64,000 nt of DNA, from the NCBI GenBank assembly GCA_001600455.1, contig BCKC01000003.1, positions 3,324,315-3,388,314 on the forward strand. The letters are read 5' to 3'. Shown one piece after another: positions 1 through 11,116 of the stretch (position 1 is its first letter; every line of letters starts with the position of its first letter). The translations under genes were made by a program, and so were the position numbers. The notes under the pieces are model-generated. The model was given only the letters and a program-made list of their open reading frames with translations, was not told the DNA's origin and ran no database searches. This DNA comes from Endocalyx cinctus (taxonomy: Eukaryota; Ascomycota; Sordariomycetes; Amphisphaeriales; Apiosporaceae).

Positions 1-230
1 CAGTGCTTGGAAGGATCTCAGCCACATGAATTCGGTCAAATACGAGTGCGGGCACTGTATACTGTGAGTGAGATGTGACCATACAATAAGGCTCCGATTC
101 GCTTTTCTTCCGTCGCCTATAAAATTACTAACCTGCTACTTACTCTGTATAAAGACGAGGATGGGTCAATGTGAACGATATGTTACTGAGAGATAGCAAA
201 AGCAGCCCTGTTGATTATTACGCTGGATGA
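1..230 (+). CDS. possible 3' end of an unrecognised gene, cut by the left edge
   Basis: A spliced reading is open from the left edge to 63, with codons starting at base 2. It is followed by a GTGAGT donor at 64, a perfect TACTAAC branch site at 126-132 and an AG acceptor at 153-154. The join leaves two bases before and one after the intron, then runs to a TGA at 228-230. The peptide contains WKDLSHMNSVKYECGHC with two nearby Cys, which I cannot assign to a family. The acceptor is preceded by A rather than a pyrimidine, which is less usual in fungi. The start lies outside the window. The strong branch site and donor are the main support; the alternative is that this is ordinary intergenic DNA. 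Confidence 0.35.
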
Positions 231-2082
231 AGTAGAACCTCGGTCAACGTGGAGCTGACGAGCGGCCAAGCATGGACAAATAGTGTTTATTAGTATTATA
301 AAGGGAAAAGGAAAAAAAAAGTAGAAAATTGTTCAATAAGGTTGGTTCAGGCTCTTCACCGATACTTTCTTCTTCTTTCCTTCTTCCTTAGCCTTAATAT
401 TCTATTCGTCTTCAGAGTATTAGCTGCGGTGGCAGGCCTTGACCCAACACTTCCAGTAAGCTCGCCGTGACAAGAAATATCCAGCCATAACTTACATAGT
501 ATAACGGATAATTACCCGTAATAAGAACCGTTACGTTAAAAGTTATTTACGTTAAAAGGATTTATACAAGTCTCTATTTTTATAGTGTATTAGTTAAAAG
601 CATAAATCAGGCTAAGGCTTAGGTAAGAATCCGGTTTAAAGCGGCGTAGCTCAGGTATATATCGAGCACCTAGTCCCTGCTGTAAAACCTATTTATCAAG
701 GTTACATATTCCTAGGGACACATATCCTTTGGTTCAACGTGAAAAAAAGAAATTAAATTAATATTGATAGGGTGGAATAAGATGATAATTACAAAGTACT
801 AGGTTACTATCTTATTCATATCCGTAGGGATTTACCAACTTTTCTAGAACAATTCTATTCATCCCAAGGTTAAATATATGCTTAAGCCACAATGTTCTTT
901 GGTTGATCATTCAAATATTTTATACAGCATTTTATCTAAATATCAAGTACAAGTAATTAATAAGTACCTACCTAAAGTAGGTCTTTTGAATGGGATTTTG
1001 AAACGTCTCAAAATTACAAGTAAGATCTTGGGAGTTATCTATAGACTTTGCTTTCTCTCTCTCTTTTGTAAAACACAATAAAAAGAATCACTTTACCTTA
1101 TTAAGTAGTTGAATAGGGTGTGAATGGCCACATATGCACTACAAGTACCTAGCAGTCTAGGTAAGTACCTAGGTACTTATGTATAGGTTATATAAGCTCG
1201 CTTTAATGTATAATATCTTTTATATACTTATACGAAGCTATAAAATGATATTATCCGTTATAATCAATAGTTGAAAGATGCCACATGTTATTCATATGTA
1301 AAGGTAAGAAGAGGATAAGATAGCTCTCCAGTTCGCCAAGCTTTCGTGCACCTACCTCCCCTGACCTGACCTAAAACTACACTATTAACTACCTGCTACC
1401 TCGACTGATCTTCAAGTTCATGACGGACAACTTAACTACCTTAGTTACTACAAAATATCCAACTGTATAGCTTAGGAGGAGCTTTTCCACTTCTTCTATC
1501 CGACATCAAGGTAATTATACTTTATCTCATTCGCTGTTTATCTTTTCCGTTTGATTTCTTTATATCTTAAAAAAGTTTAATTGTACCGCATTAATTGTCG
1601 AAATACAATTGCGGGCTAAGGAAATTCAAGGGGAGAATAGTAATTAGAAAAAAAGAATATCTGGCCACACTTCATTCACAATACGCCAAATAATTCTACT
1701 TTTTTTTTTTTTTTTTTTTTTTTTATTACCTCCTTTCTTTTTTTCCCTATTAACAAGAACACCTTTCCATCATCATTCCCTTCTCATTCAACCATTTTTA
1801 TACATCCCTATCCATATTATTATTTCTATCAAGCTTCAATTATCCTCTTCGGGGGCTATTCACCTTGATCAGCATACCCCCTTAAGGTACACAGTAGTCA
1901 AATCACCACTTAAACCTCTTTACATCATCGTCTTCTTCTCTCCATAAAAGGACCCAAACTTACTTTCGCCCCTGGCCTTTAATTATATCTCCTTTATTAA
2001 TTCTTTTTATACACATATATATCAAACAGTGTATTATCGATGACTAATTAACTGGCTCACTTAATAGTCGCTGGCATCCATC
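231..2082. other. AT-rich intergenic region, 1.85 kb
   Basis: No convincing coding sequence. The stretch holds a direct repeat of ACGTTAAAAG near 532 and 549, a 16-bp perfect palindrome at 1163-1178 and a run of 25 T at 1700-1724. From about 1725 to 2040 the plus strand is pyrimidine-rich, as is common in promoters and 5' leaders of fungal genes, and probably belongs to the gene at 2083. Confidence 0.6.
1163..1178. repeat. 16-bp perfect palindrome
   Basis: AAGTACCTAGGTACTT reads the same on both strands and sits among several shorter CCTAGG and AGTACCT copies (1143-1185). It may be a degenerate low-complexity product or a binding site; the sequence alone does not decide. Confidence 0.6.
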
Positions 2083-3321
2083 ATGGATATCTCTAACAAC
2101 TACTCGGTCTTCACCACCGTCGGAGGATGGACCGTTGTACTCGGCGTTGTTGGACTGTTTTACTACAGGCAACAAGCAACAAATAGGAACCAACGTGTCG
2201 TCCCTTCGAAGCAGAATGCCAAAAATCCCAATACCGATGCCGGAAACGACGGAAAGAAAAAGGTGGACAAAGCTCCGAGACACAAATCGAAGCCGAAGAT
2301 GCCCGTTACCGCTAAACCGAACGAACCTACTGCCGCCACCAAAACTGATTACGACTGGGAAAAGGAAGAAGCTGCTGATAAGAAGGCCGATCGTGAATTC
2401 GCTCGACAGATCTCCAATGCTCACGCAGGTACCAAGTTCAGCGCCAAGAAGTCCGACGAAAAGCGACAGAAATCTGTGAAACAGTCTAAGGCACAAGAAG
2501 TGGCAGTTCCCGAAAAGACCTCCGCTCCTTCCTCCACTACCGGTGATGCCGATGACGACTTGTCCCCTCAAACCTCCCCTGTTGTAGGTGCCGCTGATAG
2601 CCGAGATGTCTCTGATATGCTTGAGCCTGCTGCCCCGGGTCCCTCGGTCTTGCGTCTTACGGATACGGATAAGGTCAAACAGCAAAAGGAACGTAAAGCG
2701 AAGGCCGCCGAACCTGTCGAAACCAAGAAGCAACGCCAGAACCGCAAGAAGGCCGAGGCCGCTAAGGCTGCTCGCGAGGAAGACGAGAAACAACGCAAGG
2801 TCTTGATGGAACAGCAGCGACGAACCGCCCGTATTGCCGAAGGACGCCCTGCTAAGGACGGTTCTACTTTCGTCTCTAGCCAAAACGCTTGGAACGACAA
2901 GGGTGCGGGTGAGAGTGCCAAGGTTCAATTGTTGGACACCGCGGAGTCCGAACCCGCCAAACCCGCCGCTCCAACCCCGGCCCCTGCTCCCGCCGCTAAG
3001 CCAGCCGCTGCAGCCTCCAAGTCCACTTCGGACGCCTGGTCTGGCATGCCTTCGGAAGAAGAGCAGATGGAGATGATTCGACAAGAAGATTCCTGGAATG
3101 AAGTCAAGACCAAGAAGAAGGGCAAGAAGAGGGACGCATCGGCCGACGCATCTTCGGTTTCCACTCCTAAGGTCAATGGCGGAAACGGTGCGGCGTCGGC
3201 TACCTCGGTCAATGGCACCAAGAAGCCTGTTTTGACTAGCAGCAGCTCTTCGTTCGCCGCCCTTACTCCAGATGAGACGGACGACAACGAGGAGGAAGTC
3301 GAAAAGGAGTGGGATGTATAA
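2083..3321 (+). CDS. membrane-anchored, Lys/Glu-rich conserved fungal protein of unknown function
   Basis: Intronless ORF of 412 residues. An uncharged segment at about residues 9-28 followed by YYRQQ looks like a single N-terminal membrane anchor or signal anchor. The rest is hydrophilic and probably cytosolic. It has a KEKE-type helical, coiled-coil-prone stretch around residues 200-260, an Ala/Pro-rich linker near 285-315, then a more ordered segment around DAWSGMPSEEEQMEMIRQED and a lysine cluster. The tail is acidic and ends EKEWDV. The ATG at 2083 is used because it directly precedes the hydrophobic segment. The long opposite-strand ORF over the same bases is a shadow. I do not recognise a named family. 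A role on the ER or another membrane surface is inferred only from the topology. Confidence 0.85.
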   Translation: MDISNNYSVFTTVGGWTVVLGVVGLFYYRQQATNRNQRVVPSKQNAKNPNTDAGNDGKKKVDKAPRHKSKPKMPVTAKPNEPTAATKTDYDWEKEEAADKKADREFARQISNAHAGTKFSAKKSDEKRQKSVKQSKAQEVAVPEKTSAPSSTTGDADDDLSPQTSPVVGAADSRDVSDMLEPAAPGPSVLRLTDTDKVKQQKERKAKAAEPVETKKQRQNRKKAEAAKAAREEDEKQRKVLMEQQRRTARIAEGRPAKDGSTFVSSQNAWNDKGAGESAKVQLLDTAESEPAKPAAPTPAPAPAAKPAAAASKSTSDAWSGMPSEEEQMEMIRQEDSWNEVKTKKKGKKRDASADASSVSTPKVNGGNGAASATSVNGTKKPVLTSSSSSFAALTPDETDDNEEEVEKEWDV

Positions 3322-4351
3322 TCTCCCAATTCGATATTCGCAGCCCTTTGGGAACATCTTTATTTCCTTCTGTCGCCTTTCCCTTCGCGTGTATCGTTGC
3401 CCTTACACTTACCAAGCGCTCTCATAACGGAGTCGAATTCTTGTACTATACGATTTGTCACTACACAACAGCATACAAAATTGCGGAGCGGCGGACGTAA
3501 CAGACTGGCATTCACTTGGATCGGCTAGCATCGCAGTTGTTGCTTGCCATTTGTCCAAGCAAAACAGATACCGAACCGAGCCATTCTTCTTGTTTGTACT
3601 ATCATTTGATTATAATCAGTTTTGTTGTTGGCAAGCCATCGATAGACTGACGAGCCTACTGCTTCGGCAACGAATGTATTTTCATTTTCCCAAGATCTAG
3701 CCTCGTATCATAGCCATGAAAAGAGGCGGGTATATTGGTCTTGTTCTAGGGGTCTATAAGGCTACGGAATCATTTGCACAGCTTTCTATATGCGTGTGGT
3801 CTGGTAGAAAGACAATTGTTGTTTTTATGTTTTTCTAAAAAATGTGGTGCTATAGGTAGCAAAGTGCAGTGAAAGAAGGTTCGATTACCTCCTAAGCTAT
3901 ATATATCTGCCTCGGAACTAGGGTATGGGGTATCTTTAGAAATAACGGATCGTCGTTTTAAGGGGGGGGGATCACATCCCTTTTTCACATTTAAACAGTG
4001 TTGTTCACAACAATAAAAAAAGTATTAAACCAGATCATAAAAATCGGTTCCTATCAGATGTGCCACGCTTAGAAATATGAATGTACTTTACGGAAATGAC
4101 AGTAATACTGGTAATGAAAACCCCCACGATAGTTGTAGATATCTAAACCCTCGTTGTGGATCATAATGAAAGGCATTCTGGACAGTGGAAAGACCATAGC
4201 TGTCTACCACAATGATGGCGAAATAATCACACGAGCCGGAGTACGATGAACTGGATATTACCAAAAAGCGTGGTATAATCGCTCATAAATCTATATCAAG
4301 GATCCTCAAAACCATGGATGACCTTATGCGTAAGACGGTAAACGAACCTAC
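3322..4351. other. intergenic, 1 kb
   Basis: Contains the probable 3' UTR of the preceding gene and AT-rich sequence. A run of nine G follows 3961. No gene was recognised. Confidence 0.6.
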
Positions 4352-5095
4352 TCACCATTGCGGCTTGCCCATCGCTCTCAACTTCGCGCCATGCAACCAG
4401 AGAAAAAAATGGTGCAGGCCAACCAATAGCGATACACGTGAACGCTAGCAAGCTGTTGCCCCGGTGGTAGCCCAAATTCTTGGTACATGATGGGAGCAAA
4501 GATGGGGAACGCGAATCCGGCAACGCTGCGCAGAAGCTAGGAAGCCGCCGAGGCGGAGGCTATGTATTTTCGATATGCCTCGATGACGTGCGCTTGCGTG
4601 TTGAGAATGATACCGCGCCCGAATATCGCGATGTCTGCGTTCGAAACTATCCAGTGTTCAACGTTTTCACCGCAGCCTACCCGTAAACGAAGAGACCGAC
4701 CGGGATGAAAACCGCCCCGGGGATTACCAGGGGGACGCGGAATTCGGGAGCGGCATCGTCCCCGTTCCCGGCTCTCTCTTTGAGATGTTCCCATAGATCC
4801 GCCCACCCGCACCGCAGCGGTGTAGCTGATCACGAGGGCAAGGTAATGCAGTCCGCCGTCGGATTTGGATTGGCCGTATCGGTTAAGCACAAATAGTCGC
4901 GAACGTGGATAGGGCGGTGTACAATGACTTGCAACACGGGCTGCTTAAGGAGAAGCCGTATCGGCCGGTTTCAGAGAGGCGTCGAGAGCTTACTGCTCAG
5001 GGATCTTCTCGGCCCCGTGGGTTTTTCCGTGTAGTAGGTAAGGTCCGCCGGCGTGGCCTTTCGCAGCCTTTTCCCGCTCGCTTGCTAAGTAAGTA
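4352..5095 (-). pseudogene. decayed MFS multidrug-type transporter, C-terminal half
   Basis: The minus strand carries the C-terminal half of a fungal major facilitator (DHA1-like) transporter in fragments. Reading from 5095 downward, pieces resemble RPIRLLLKQPVLQV, then PEFRVPLVIPGAVFIPVGL, then AIFGRGIILNTQ, then EAYRKYIASASAAS, then LLRSVAGFAFPIFAP, then LGYHRGNSLLAFTCIAIG and the ending AKLRAMGKPQW with TGA at 4352-4354. The pieces lie in the correct order but in shifting frames. In-frame stops occur at 4677-4679, where Trp is expected after VYG, and at 4537-4539, where Gln is expected before LLRS. Both fit C-to-T/G-to-A transitions. Single-base shifts sit in short homopolymers, such as the T/A run near 4404. 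The first six helices are not recognisable, although GC-rich sequence continues to about 5370 and may include a little more. Such proteins export drugs and metabolites at the plasma membrane; this copy cannot encode one. Confidence 0.8.
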
Positions 5096-8000
5096 AAAAT
5101 GACCGGCCGAAGCCGGCCGCCTCGTTCCGTAGGACGTGGAAGCAGCTCGAGAGGACCACGAGGCCCGAAGACGGACAGGAGGATCTAAATGCGTCTCCGC
5201 GCCCGAACTCCGTGGCGTGGATCGCGGTACGGGTGAGGTGGATCGGGTATTCGACCCGCTGAAAGAGAGACCGAGACGGCGAACTAGCTCCGCAGGGCGG
5301 CATTCTTCTGGTTCATTCGGTTCAAGGGTCGGGGTTCCGTTACCCGCATGTCGGGAACAAGATAAAATCACTTATTAGAAGTGTATTTGAATCTAAATTG
5401 GCATTCTCCGTCTCCGGCTTCTCCTAGACTGTCGGGTCTGAGCACTCTTCAATGTCATGTTCTCCTATTACAATACAAGATTATCTAGGCAGATATGGAT
5501 GATACCGATAATTTTTAAGATCTAATAAGATTATTGAGGGGTATCCATCTCAAATTTGTAAAAAGTCGAGGTATATCTTATACTCGAATCTTGACCGTAT
5601 CTGGCTCTTACCTACTGTCTAAACACCATCAAATCCACATAGAATCGTTCCTAGAACCAACTTTTTCTACGCAACATCTCAAGTATGTGTATATCGTATC
5701 GTCCATATTCACCGCCGGGGGCCATCTTTATCTCCGATCAGAGATTTCGTCTCATTCAACACCCGGAGATTTCAATTAACAGCAGAGGAGACCGAAATGT
5801 TGTAGCCTAATCGTGCTCAGGAAACCAACTTCATACCCCCACGCACTCTCGCGGCGTAAATAGACTCCAGACTTCGTGATTGGTTTAGGTAAGATGTCAC
5901 CTTTGGAACACTTACGATTTTTTCTTTTATGATCTCATCTCACTTCACCTACCAACATGAAGGCAAGTGAGGAATCGTGAGGTCATCATCTCGCTTCCGC
6001 CGTGTAACTTATTCTGCTTACCAAGTGGGATTGAAAATGCACGAGCAGTTGATTCGAAACTTTCTATTATATTTTCAAACAGACGACGGCTCTTAGACTG
6101 AAGTCACCGAAGACCTTTGGAGAACCAGAGAGAATAAAAAAAAAAAAACGGTTCCGACGGAGGNGGAGGATTAGATAAATATGCGAAATGTGTCGTCCCA
6201 ACCACCCGAGGGCACTGACGCGTACCCCACGGGAAAGTAACGAGCTAAGACCTTTAAAAAGTCGGCTGGGGCCGGAGCCGAAAAAGGAAGTTTGAAAAGC
6301 CGTGGGTGGTTGAGTGGCATTGACATTCCTCAAGGGGGGTAGTAATTGACATGTTGCGGTTAGTCGTGAAACTAGGCAACGGTATATATGTAAAACTTCA
6401 AACAAATGGCTCGAGAACGCGATATGGATCAAACCAGGCTCCGTGCTTTTGTTTAGCGACGGCAGATTCAACGTAAGATTTAATTAAGGTCTTTGGACGT
6501 TGGGGTGCATCGTGGGATTGTTTTAAGGTTTGATGGATGGGTAGGATCGTGAGTGAGGCCAATAAGTAACTTCGATATTGAATCCTTTATGTACAGGTTC
6601 TCTCGTCTGTATTCACAATATACCCGTGGGCGCTAGTGTTTTACCCCATGGTTCTCCCCATTCGCACTTGTCGAGAGCGAATCGAAGGTTGTAATGATCA
6701 GTATACTATATAGCCATGCCTCTTATGGCGCTTTGGATAACTGCTCCAGATAAATGCAGTATAAACTCGTAAATTGACCAGACGAACCCAATCGTGGAGG
6801 TTTAGGTTAAGAAGACGCTAGGTAAGAATCCTATTCTCCGGCTTGTCAAAAATTACTCGAATTCGCCAATATTTCTACCTTCTGCCAAATCGGGGGTTTC
6901 GTGTGTGTTTCTTTGCTAGTTTAGGGTGAGTGACTTTATCGTGAGGTTTAATTTAATGTTAACTTATGAGCAGAGTTCGATACGGAAAATGTTCAGCCAA
7001 AAATTTTAAGCTAGAAAGGGGGAAATGACACCTTGCTTAAGGCAAGGAGAGAAAACAGCGGTTAAAAATTTCCATCAATATTGCACATCTAGCCAGCTCT
7101 AAAGACGTGGTCTTTAATCCATTTCGTCATGAGCTAGCTTCAGCTATGGCTTCAGATTTAAATTGTCGTGGTTAAATATACACTATGTTAGGCACGGAAT
7201 TTTCTGGTGTAAAATAGGTATTAAAAACTAATATCTAGACTGGATTTAAGAAGAAGAAGAAGAAGAAGAAGAAGACATACTACAATATGTATAGAGCCGA
7301 GAATAGAACAAGCTACTACGTAGATTTGCAGTACGGAGTATTAGATACTAGTAAGTACATACTTACTGCGTATATGTGAGTGTATGCGGCTACAATACTT
7401 GCCACTTACGGGCAAATTATATGTAATAAAGATACAGGGGCTGTGTATTGTGGGTTGTACGGGTAATGTGACCAAAGTCCACTATTGTGGTATATCCATC
7501 TATATTTTCTATTATTTTATTATTCTTCATACATAGTATATTATATTTATGACAAACAGAATATTATTTGATTGTAGCATGATGAACGACGGCGTTTCAT
7601 ATTGTCTGCGCTAAAGAATACATATAGGCTAAGTTGTCTTTCGCGGTTTTGATTTTACGATATGATACACTATTCTTGTTAATATGAAGCATTTCATGAT
7701 CTGCTGTTACTCTATATATGGTACACTAACGTCGTATAAAGGATAACCCGGTCTTCCCAAGCGTTTGGCTAATTCAAGCACTCTTAATTACGTATATGTA
7801 GATATGATGTACAACACACCACACTAGTGTAGCGATTGTACGAAGTAAGAGTATGTATGTTGTTTATTTACTATCGTACATATACGTAGGTAGTTATTTA
7901 ACCTTGTTGGTGTTTCTTTCAATGATATGATGATCTACTGAGTTGAAACTGAGATCAATGCTTACTGAATAAGCCTATTGCCTAAGCTGCCTGGCTGCAT

Positions 8001-8283
8001 GAGTGTTTCTAATTATGATTTCACGTCGCCCACTTTATCTACTAGGGCCCTTGTTACGTAGTTACATAGTAGATGTATACTACGTGCAATCCTTTTCACT
8101 CACGCCTATAATAGATCCAGATAATCATAATAAGCCTTTACAAGTACACTATCCATAATATATATCACCGTAGTTTGGTCTAAAGAAGATTCCTAGAAAG
8201 TCAATACGAATCCGATATCCCCCTTCTCCTATACCTACGCTATATTGGAAACGACAAGATTGCGCACAGGTCTGATTGATCTA

Positions 8284-8311
8284 GGGTCCTGGGTCCTGGG
8301 TCCTGGGTCCT
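8284..8311. repeat. four perfect copies of a 7-bp tandem repeat
   Basis: GGGTCCT is repeated four times without change and is followed by degenerate copies to about 8335. It is a simple minisatellite in otherwise AT-rich DNA. Confidence 0.85.
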
Positions 8312-8831
8312 GAGCCCCGAGTTCTGGGTCTTGCGGGGGTAACGATACGTTTCGTACACCTTTTTACACTACCACCGGAAAATTCGGGGTTCAAATAAAA
8401 AGCTAGAAGAATAAGGCGGGGGGCTAGAATTAGAAACAGTACGGTACCGTAGATAGTAGCATAGTATATGTACATACACGGCGGTCTACTGGTAGAGAAA
8501 AAAGAATGTGGTAATTTGGTGTGTTACATTGAGAATCCTTTGAGGAAAGATGTGACGGAGACTAGGCTTTAGACCATGTGTTTGTGGAAAAAGGTGTGGA
8601 AAAGGTGCAGGGAGAAATGTCACTTAAACCAGGAACTTGGACGAAATTGATGCATCTCGGAGGAGTCTTGAGGGGCTTGCCAAGAAGCCAAGTGATCGAC
8701 TGCGTACTGTAGGATTCCTTGTTGGCTGTGTGTGGCTTTGCGTAGGAATTGATCGATTATTCCTACAGAGTAGAAGTACAGCGTATTATTCCCAATATTT
8801 CCCTTCATCTGCAGCTCTTACGCAGTAGTTT

Positions 8832-8849
8832 ATACACTAATTAGTGTAT
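8832..8849. repeat. 18-bp perfect palindrome of a dispersed TACACTAAT motif
   Basis: ATACACTAATTAGTGTAT is a perfect palindrome. The same half-site recurs as an interrupted inverted repeat at 35795-35824 and in shorter form at 42462-42475 (TACAC, ATTA, GTGTA). Confidence 0.7.
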
Positions 8850-9775
8850 TTACCTTTGTGACCCCCGACGATCACTAATGTCCACTGTAATTAATGCAGT
8901 AATACACTATTAAACACGCTAAAGAATCCCCAATCATCGTGGTCTAGTGTACTTAGGTATCTGTACACCATTGCATTCCATCCCCAAGTACAACAACTTC
9001 ATCATCATCACCACCACCAATTATTTTGGTGTGTTTGTTTTTGTACTTTCCTTTTTTTTCTTTCTTTCCTTATTGTTGAACTTTTGAGTTTCTTCTGTTC
9101 TTTTCTCATTCTTATTATTTTGTTGATGTTTACACATAGAAATGAAGACTTGATTGATTTTTTTTTATATAGTTTTATTTCGTCCGCTCGTTAAATTAAC
9201 TAATCCAAAGTTCAATTCCAATCATAGAATTACTGCTATTATTGACATTTTGACATACACAGAGACACTCGCCACCTGTTCCTTTTACCTTTTCATCCCA
9301 ATTCACTTCGGCCTCAATTACCTCCCTGAATCTCAGATCTGTTGTACGCGAACCCGAATTTTACATGATCCCGTCACACGAATCAGCAATAATACAATCT
9401 GCGGGCAACTATTAAACTTGAGCCATTTCTTCGAACCCCTTAAACTCTCACCTTAAATCCCGCGGTTACCGTCTTGAACACGCGACCAAGCTTCTTAACA
9501 TTCAATACTTCCACTCTAAAATCTGGCAATAAACCCAATCCGACCAACGATCTATACGTCCGATCCCTGTTTGGCGAATATATTTTTATTTGCTTTGACT
9601 TGTGGTATACCTCTGTTCTACGCTTAGGCGTCCCGCGAATCGAGCGGCCTTACTCATATTAGACAGTGCGGTAGTCCGACATGACATTTATATAGCATCC
9701 TTCATTCTACTCGTCCTCGGCCTTTTTAGGCGTACGCAGTTGATATATCCCTCGCTGTTTCTTGTGGCGATCAAC

Positions 9776-11116
9776 ATGTCCTTCTTCGTCGCCGTGCAAT
9801 CCGCTATTTTCTACGTGGTTTCTTGCGCACCATGTCTGCAGGCAAGGCATCACCAGAGGACCAAGAAGAGGGCCAAGTTGGAAAGGGAGGAAAAGGAGCG
9901 TCTCCGAGCTGAATATCCCGGCGCTTACCAGCAACCAGATCCTTTTAACACCAACCCTTACTGGGAGGAAGAGATTATGATGGGTCCACATATAGAAGCC
10001 AAAAAATACTACGGAGATGGTAGTAAAAGTAAAAAGGGCTCGAACAATGCTGGAAAGGATGCGCCCAGTTCCCCGGAAAGTTCCAGTGCGGCGGGTGGTG
10101 CACCTCTCGAACCTAAACCAACTATCATGTTGGACGAAGCGAAACGTAGCTTCTCGACTACCTTATCAACAACCGTCTCGGATGATTGGAATCGTAAGCG
10201 GTATCAGCGGGAGGACGAAGAACTTTGGGGTCAGGAGCTGTCGCGGACGGGTCACAGATTGATGGATGCTATTAAGCACGCAGGTTCATCGGCCGGTCGT
10301 CTGCTTGAAGCCAAATTAGGAATGGAGCCGAAATCAATCACCGATGAGGATAGACATAACTTCTATTTTGCTCCTAAGAACCCCCCGGTCAACGAGTATC
10401 ACCCCCCTATCGTTCGACAACGTCCTCTACACGCGGATGGTCACAAGTGGATGTTGCAACCCCCTCCACCAGCTAGGGTTATGGAGGGTAAAGTGCCTGT
10501 TAGCAGAAGCACGAGCTTTGCCAGCCACATCAGTCGGCGAACTACCGTGACGGAAAATGCCACGTTAGGACGACTAGTTCATGAAAGAGCTGTCGAGGCA
10601 AAACTCCGAAGCGGCGAATTCCCTTCCGAATTGGAATCGAGTAGCAGCTTTGGTCGACCGGTACCGAGCCGACGACCAACGGCGTCGACGGTGGGTGGTC
10701 GAAGTGTCCGAGCTCGGCGGAGCAGAAGCTTGTCGCTCGACTCTTCAGATGCTTCTGATGAAATCATGATGCGCAGGAGATCGCGAGCCAGGCGACCTAT
10801 CACTCCCGAGTTTGATTCGTCCGATGGCGAAGATATATTAGCTCGGCCCTCGAACTCATTTAGACACAGCAGAAGTGCAGCGGTACGACCGAAGTTACAG
10901 TCTATTCCAAGTTCCAAGGCTAGCGACAAGGGTTCGAAAGACAAAATCACAGTTAGCAAGGCACCTAAGCTCGCCACACCACCATCAACCTCTACTCCGT
11001 TGAATGATACGACAAACGTCTCACAGGGACCTGCTCCCATATCGACATCCGTTACAAAATCTAATGTAGGCGAGGGTGTTGGTCTTATCTCGGCACCAGT
11101 GACAGTCTCGGCGTAG
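9776..11116 (+). CDS. conserved Pezizomycotina protein with N-terminal hydrophobic segment, unknown function
   Basis: Single-exon ORF of 446 residues from the ATG at 9776. Upstream in-frame codons exist, but this is the first ATG that gives the family-like start MSFFVAVQSAIFYVVSCAPC, a hydrophobic, possibly membrane-inserted or signal-like segment ending in cysteines. It is followed by a basic helix (residues about 24-45), the motif NTNPYWEEEIMMGP, a block around VSDDWNRKRYQREDEELWG, then DAIKHAGSSAGRLLEAKLG and FYFAPKNPPVNEYHPP. The C-terminal third is Ser/Arg-rich and probably disordered, with phosphorylation-prone RSRSLSLDSSD. These ordered blocks resemble an uncharacterised family I associate with Sordariomycetes; that attribution is from memory. 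No enzymatic motif is visible. Confidence 0.85.
   Translation: MSFFVAVQSAIFYVVSCAPCLQARHHQRTKKRAKLEREEKERLRAEYPGAYQQPDPFNTNPYWEEEIMMGPHIEAKKYYGDGSKSKKGSNNAGKDAPSSPESSSAAGGAPLEPKPTIMLDEAKRSFSTTLSTTVSDDWNRKRYQREDEELWGQELSRTGHRLMDAIKHAGSSAGRLLEAKLGMEPKSITDEDRHNFYFAPKNPPVNEYHPPIVRQRPLHADGHKWMLQPPPPARVMEGKVPVSRSTSFASHISRRTTVTENATLGRLVHERAVEAKLRSGEFPSELESSSSFGRPVPSRRPTASTVGGRSVRARRSRSLSLDSSDASDEIMMRRRSRARRPITPEFDSSDGEDILARPSNSFRHSRSAAVRPKLQSIPSSKASDKGSKDKITVSKAPKLATPPSTSTPLNDTTNVSQGPAPISTSVTKSNVGEGVGLISAPVTVSA

Larger units (their letters stand above)
5096..9775. other. long intergenic region, 4.7 kb
   Basis: The first 280 bases are GC-rich and may be further eroded transporter sequence. The remainder is AT-rich with no credible gene. 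It contains an ambiguous base at 6164 beside an A run, a GAA/TTC microsatellite near 7250-7275, a 7-bp tandem repeat at 8284-8311 and an 18-bp palindrome at 8832-8849. From about 9000 to 9775 the plus strand is T/C-rich with short open frames and probably forms the promoter and leader of the gene at 9776. Confidence 0.55.

Noticed and set aside
2044..3357. 437-codon minus-strand frame opposite the gene at 2083
   Set aside because: Fully antisense to a coherent coding sequence; its Arg/Gly/Leu-rich composition is what the complement of Lys/Ala/Glu codons gives.
3870..3910. tRNA-like GGTTCGATTACC segment
   Set aside because: Looks like a T-loop, but no acceptor stem, D-arm or anticodon arm can be paired around it.
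6067..6471. 134-codon minus-strand frame spanning an N
   Set aside because: Interrupted by an ambiguous base, low-complexity Phe run, no family signature.
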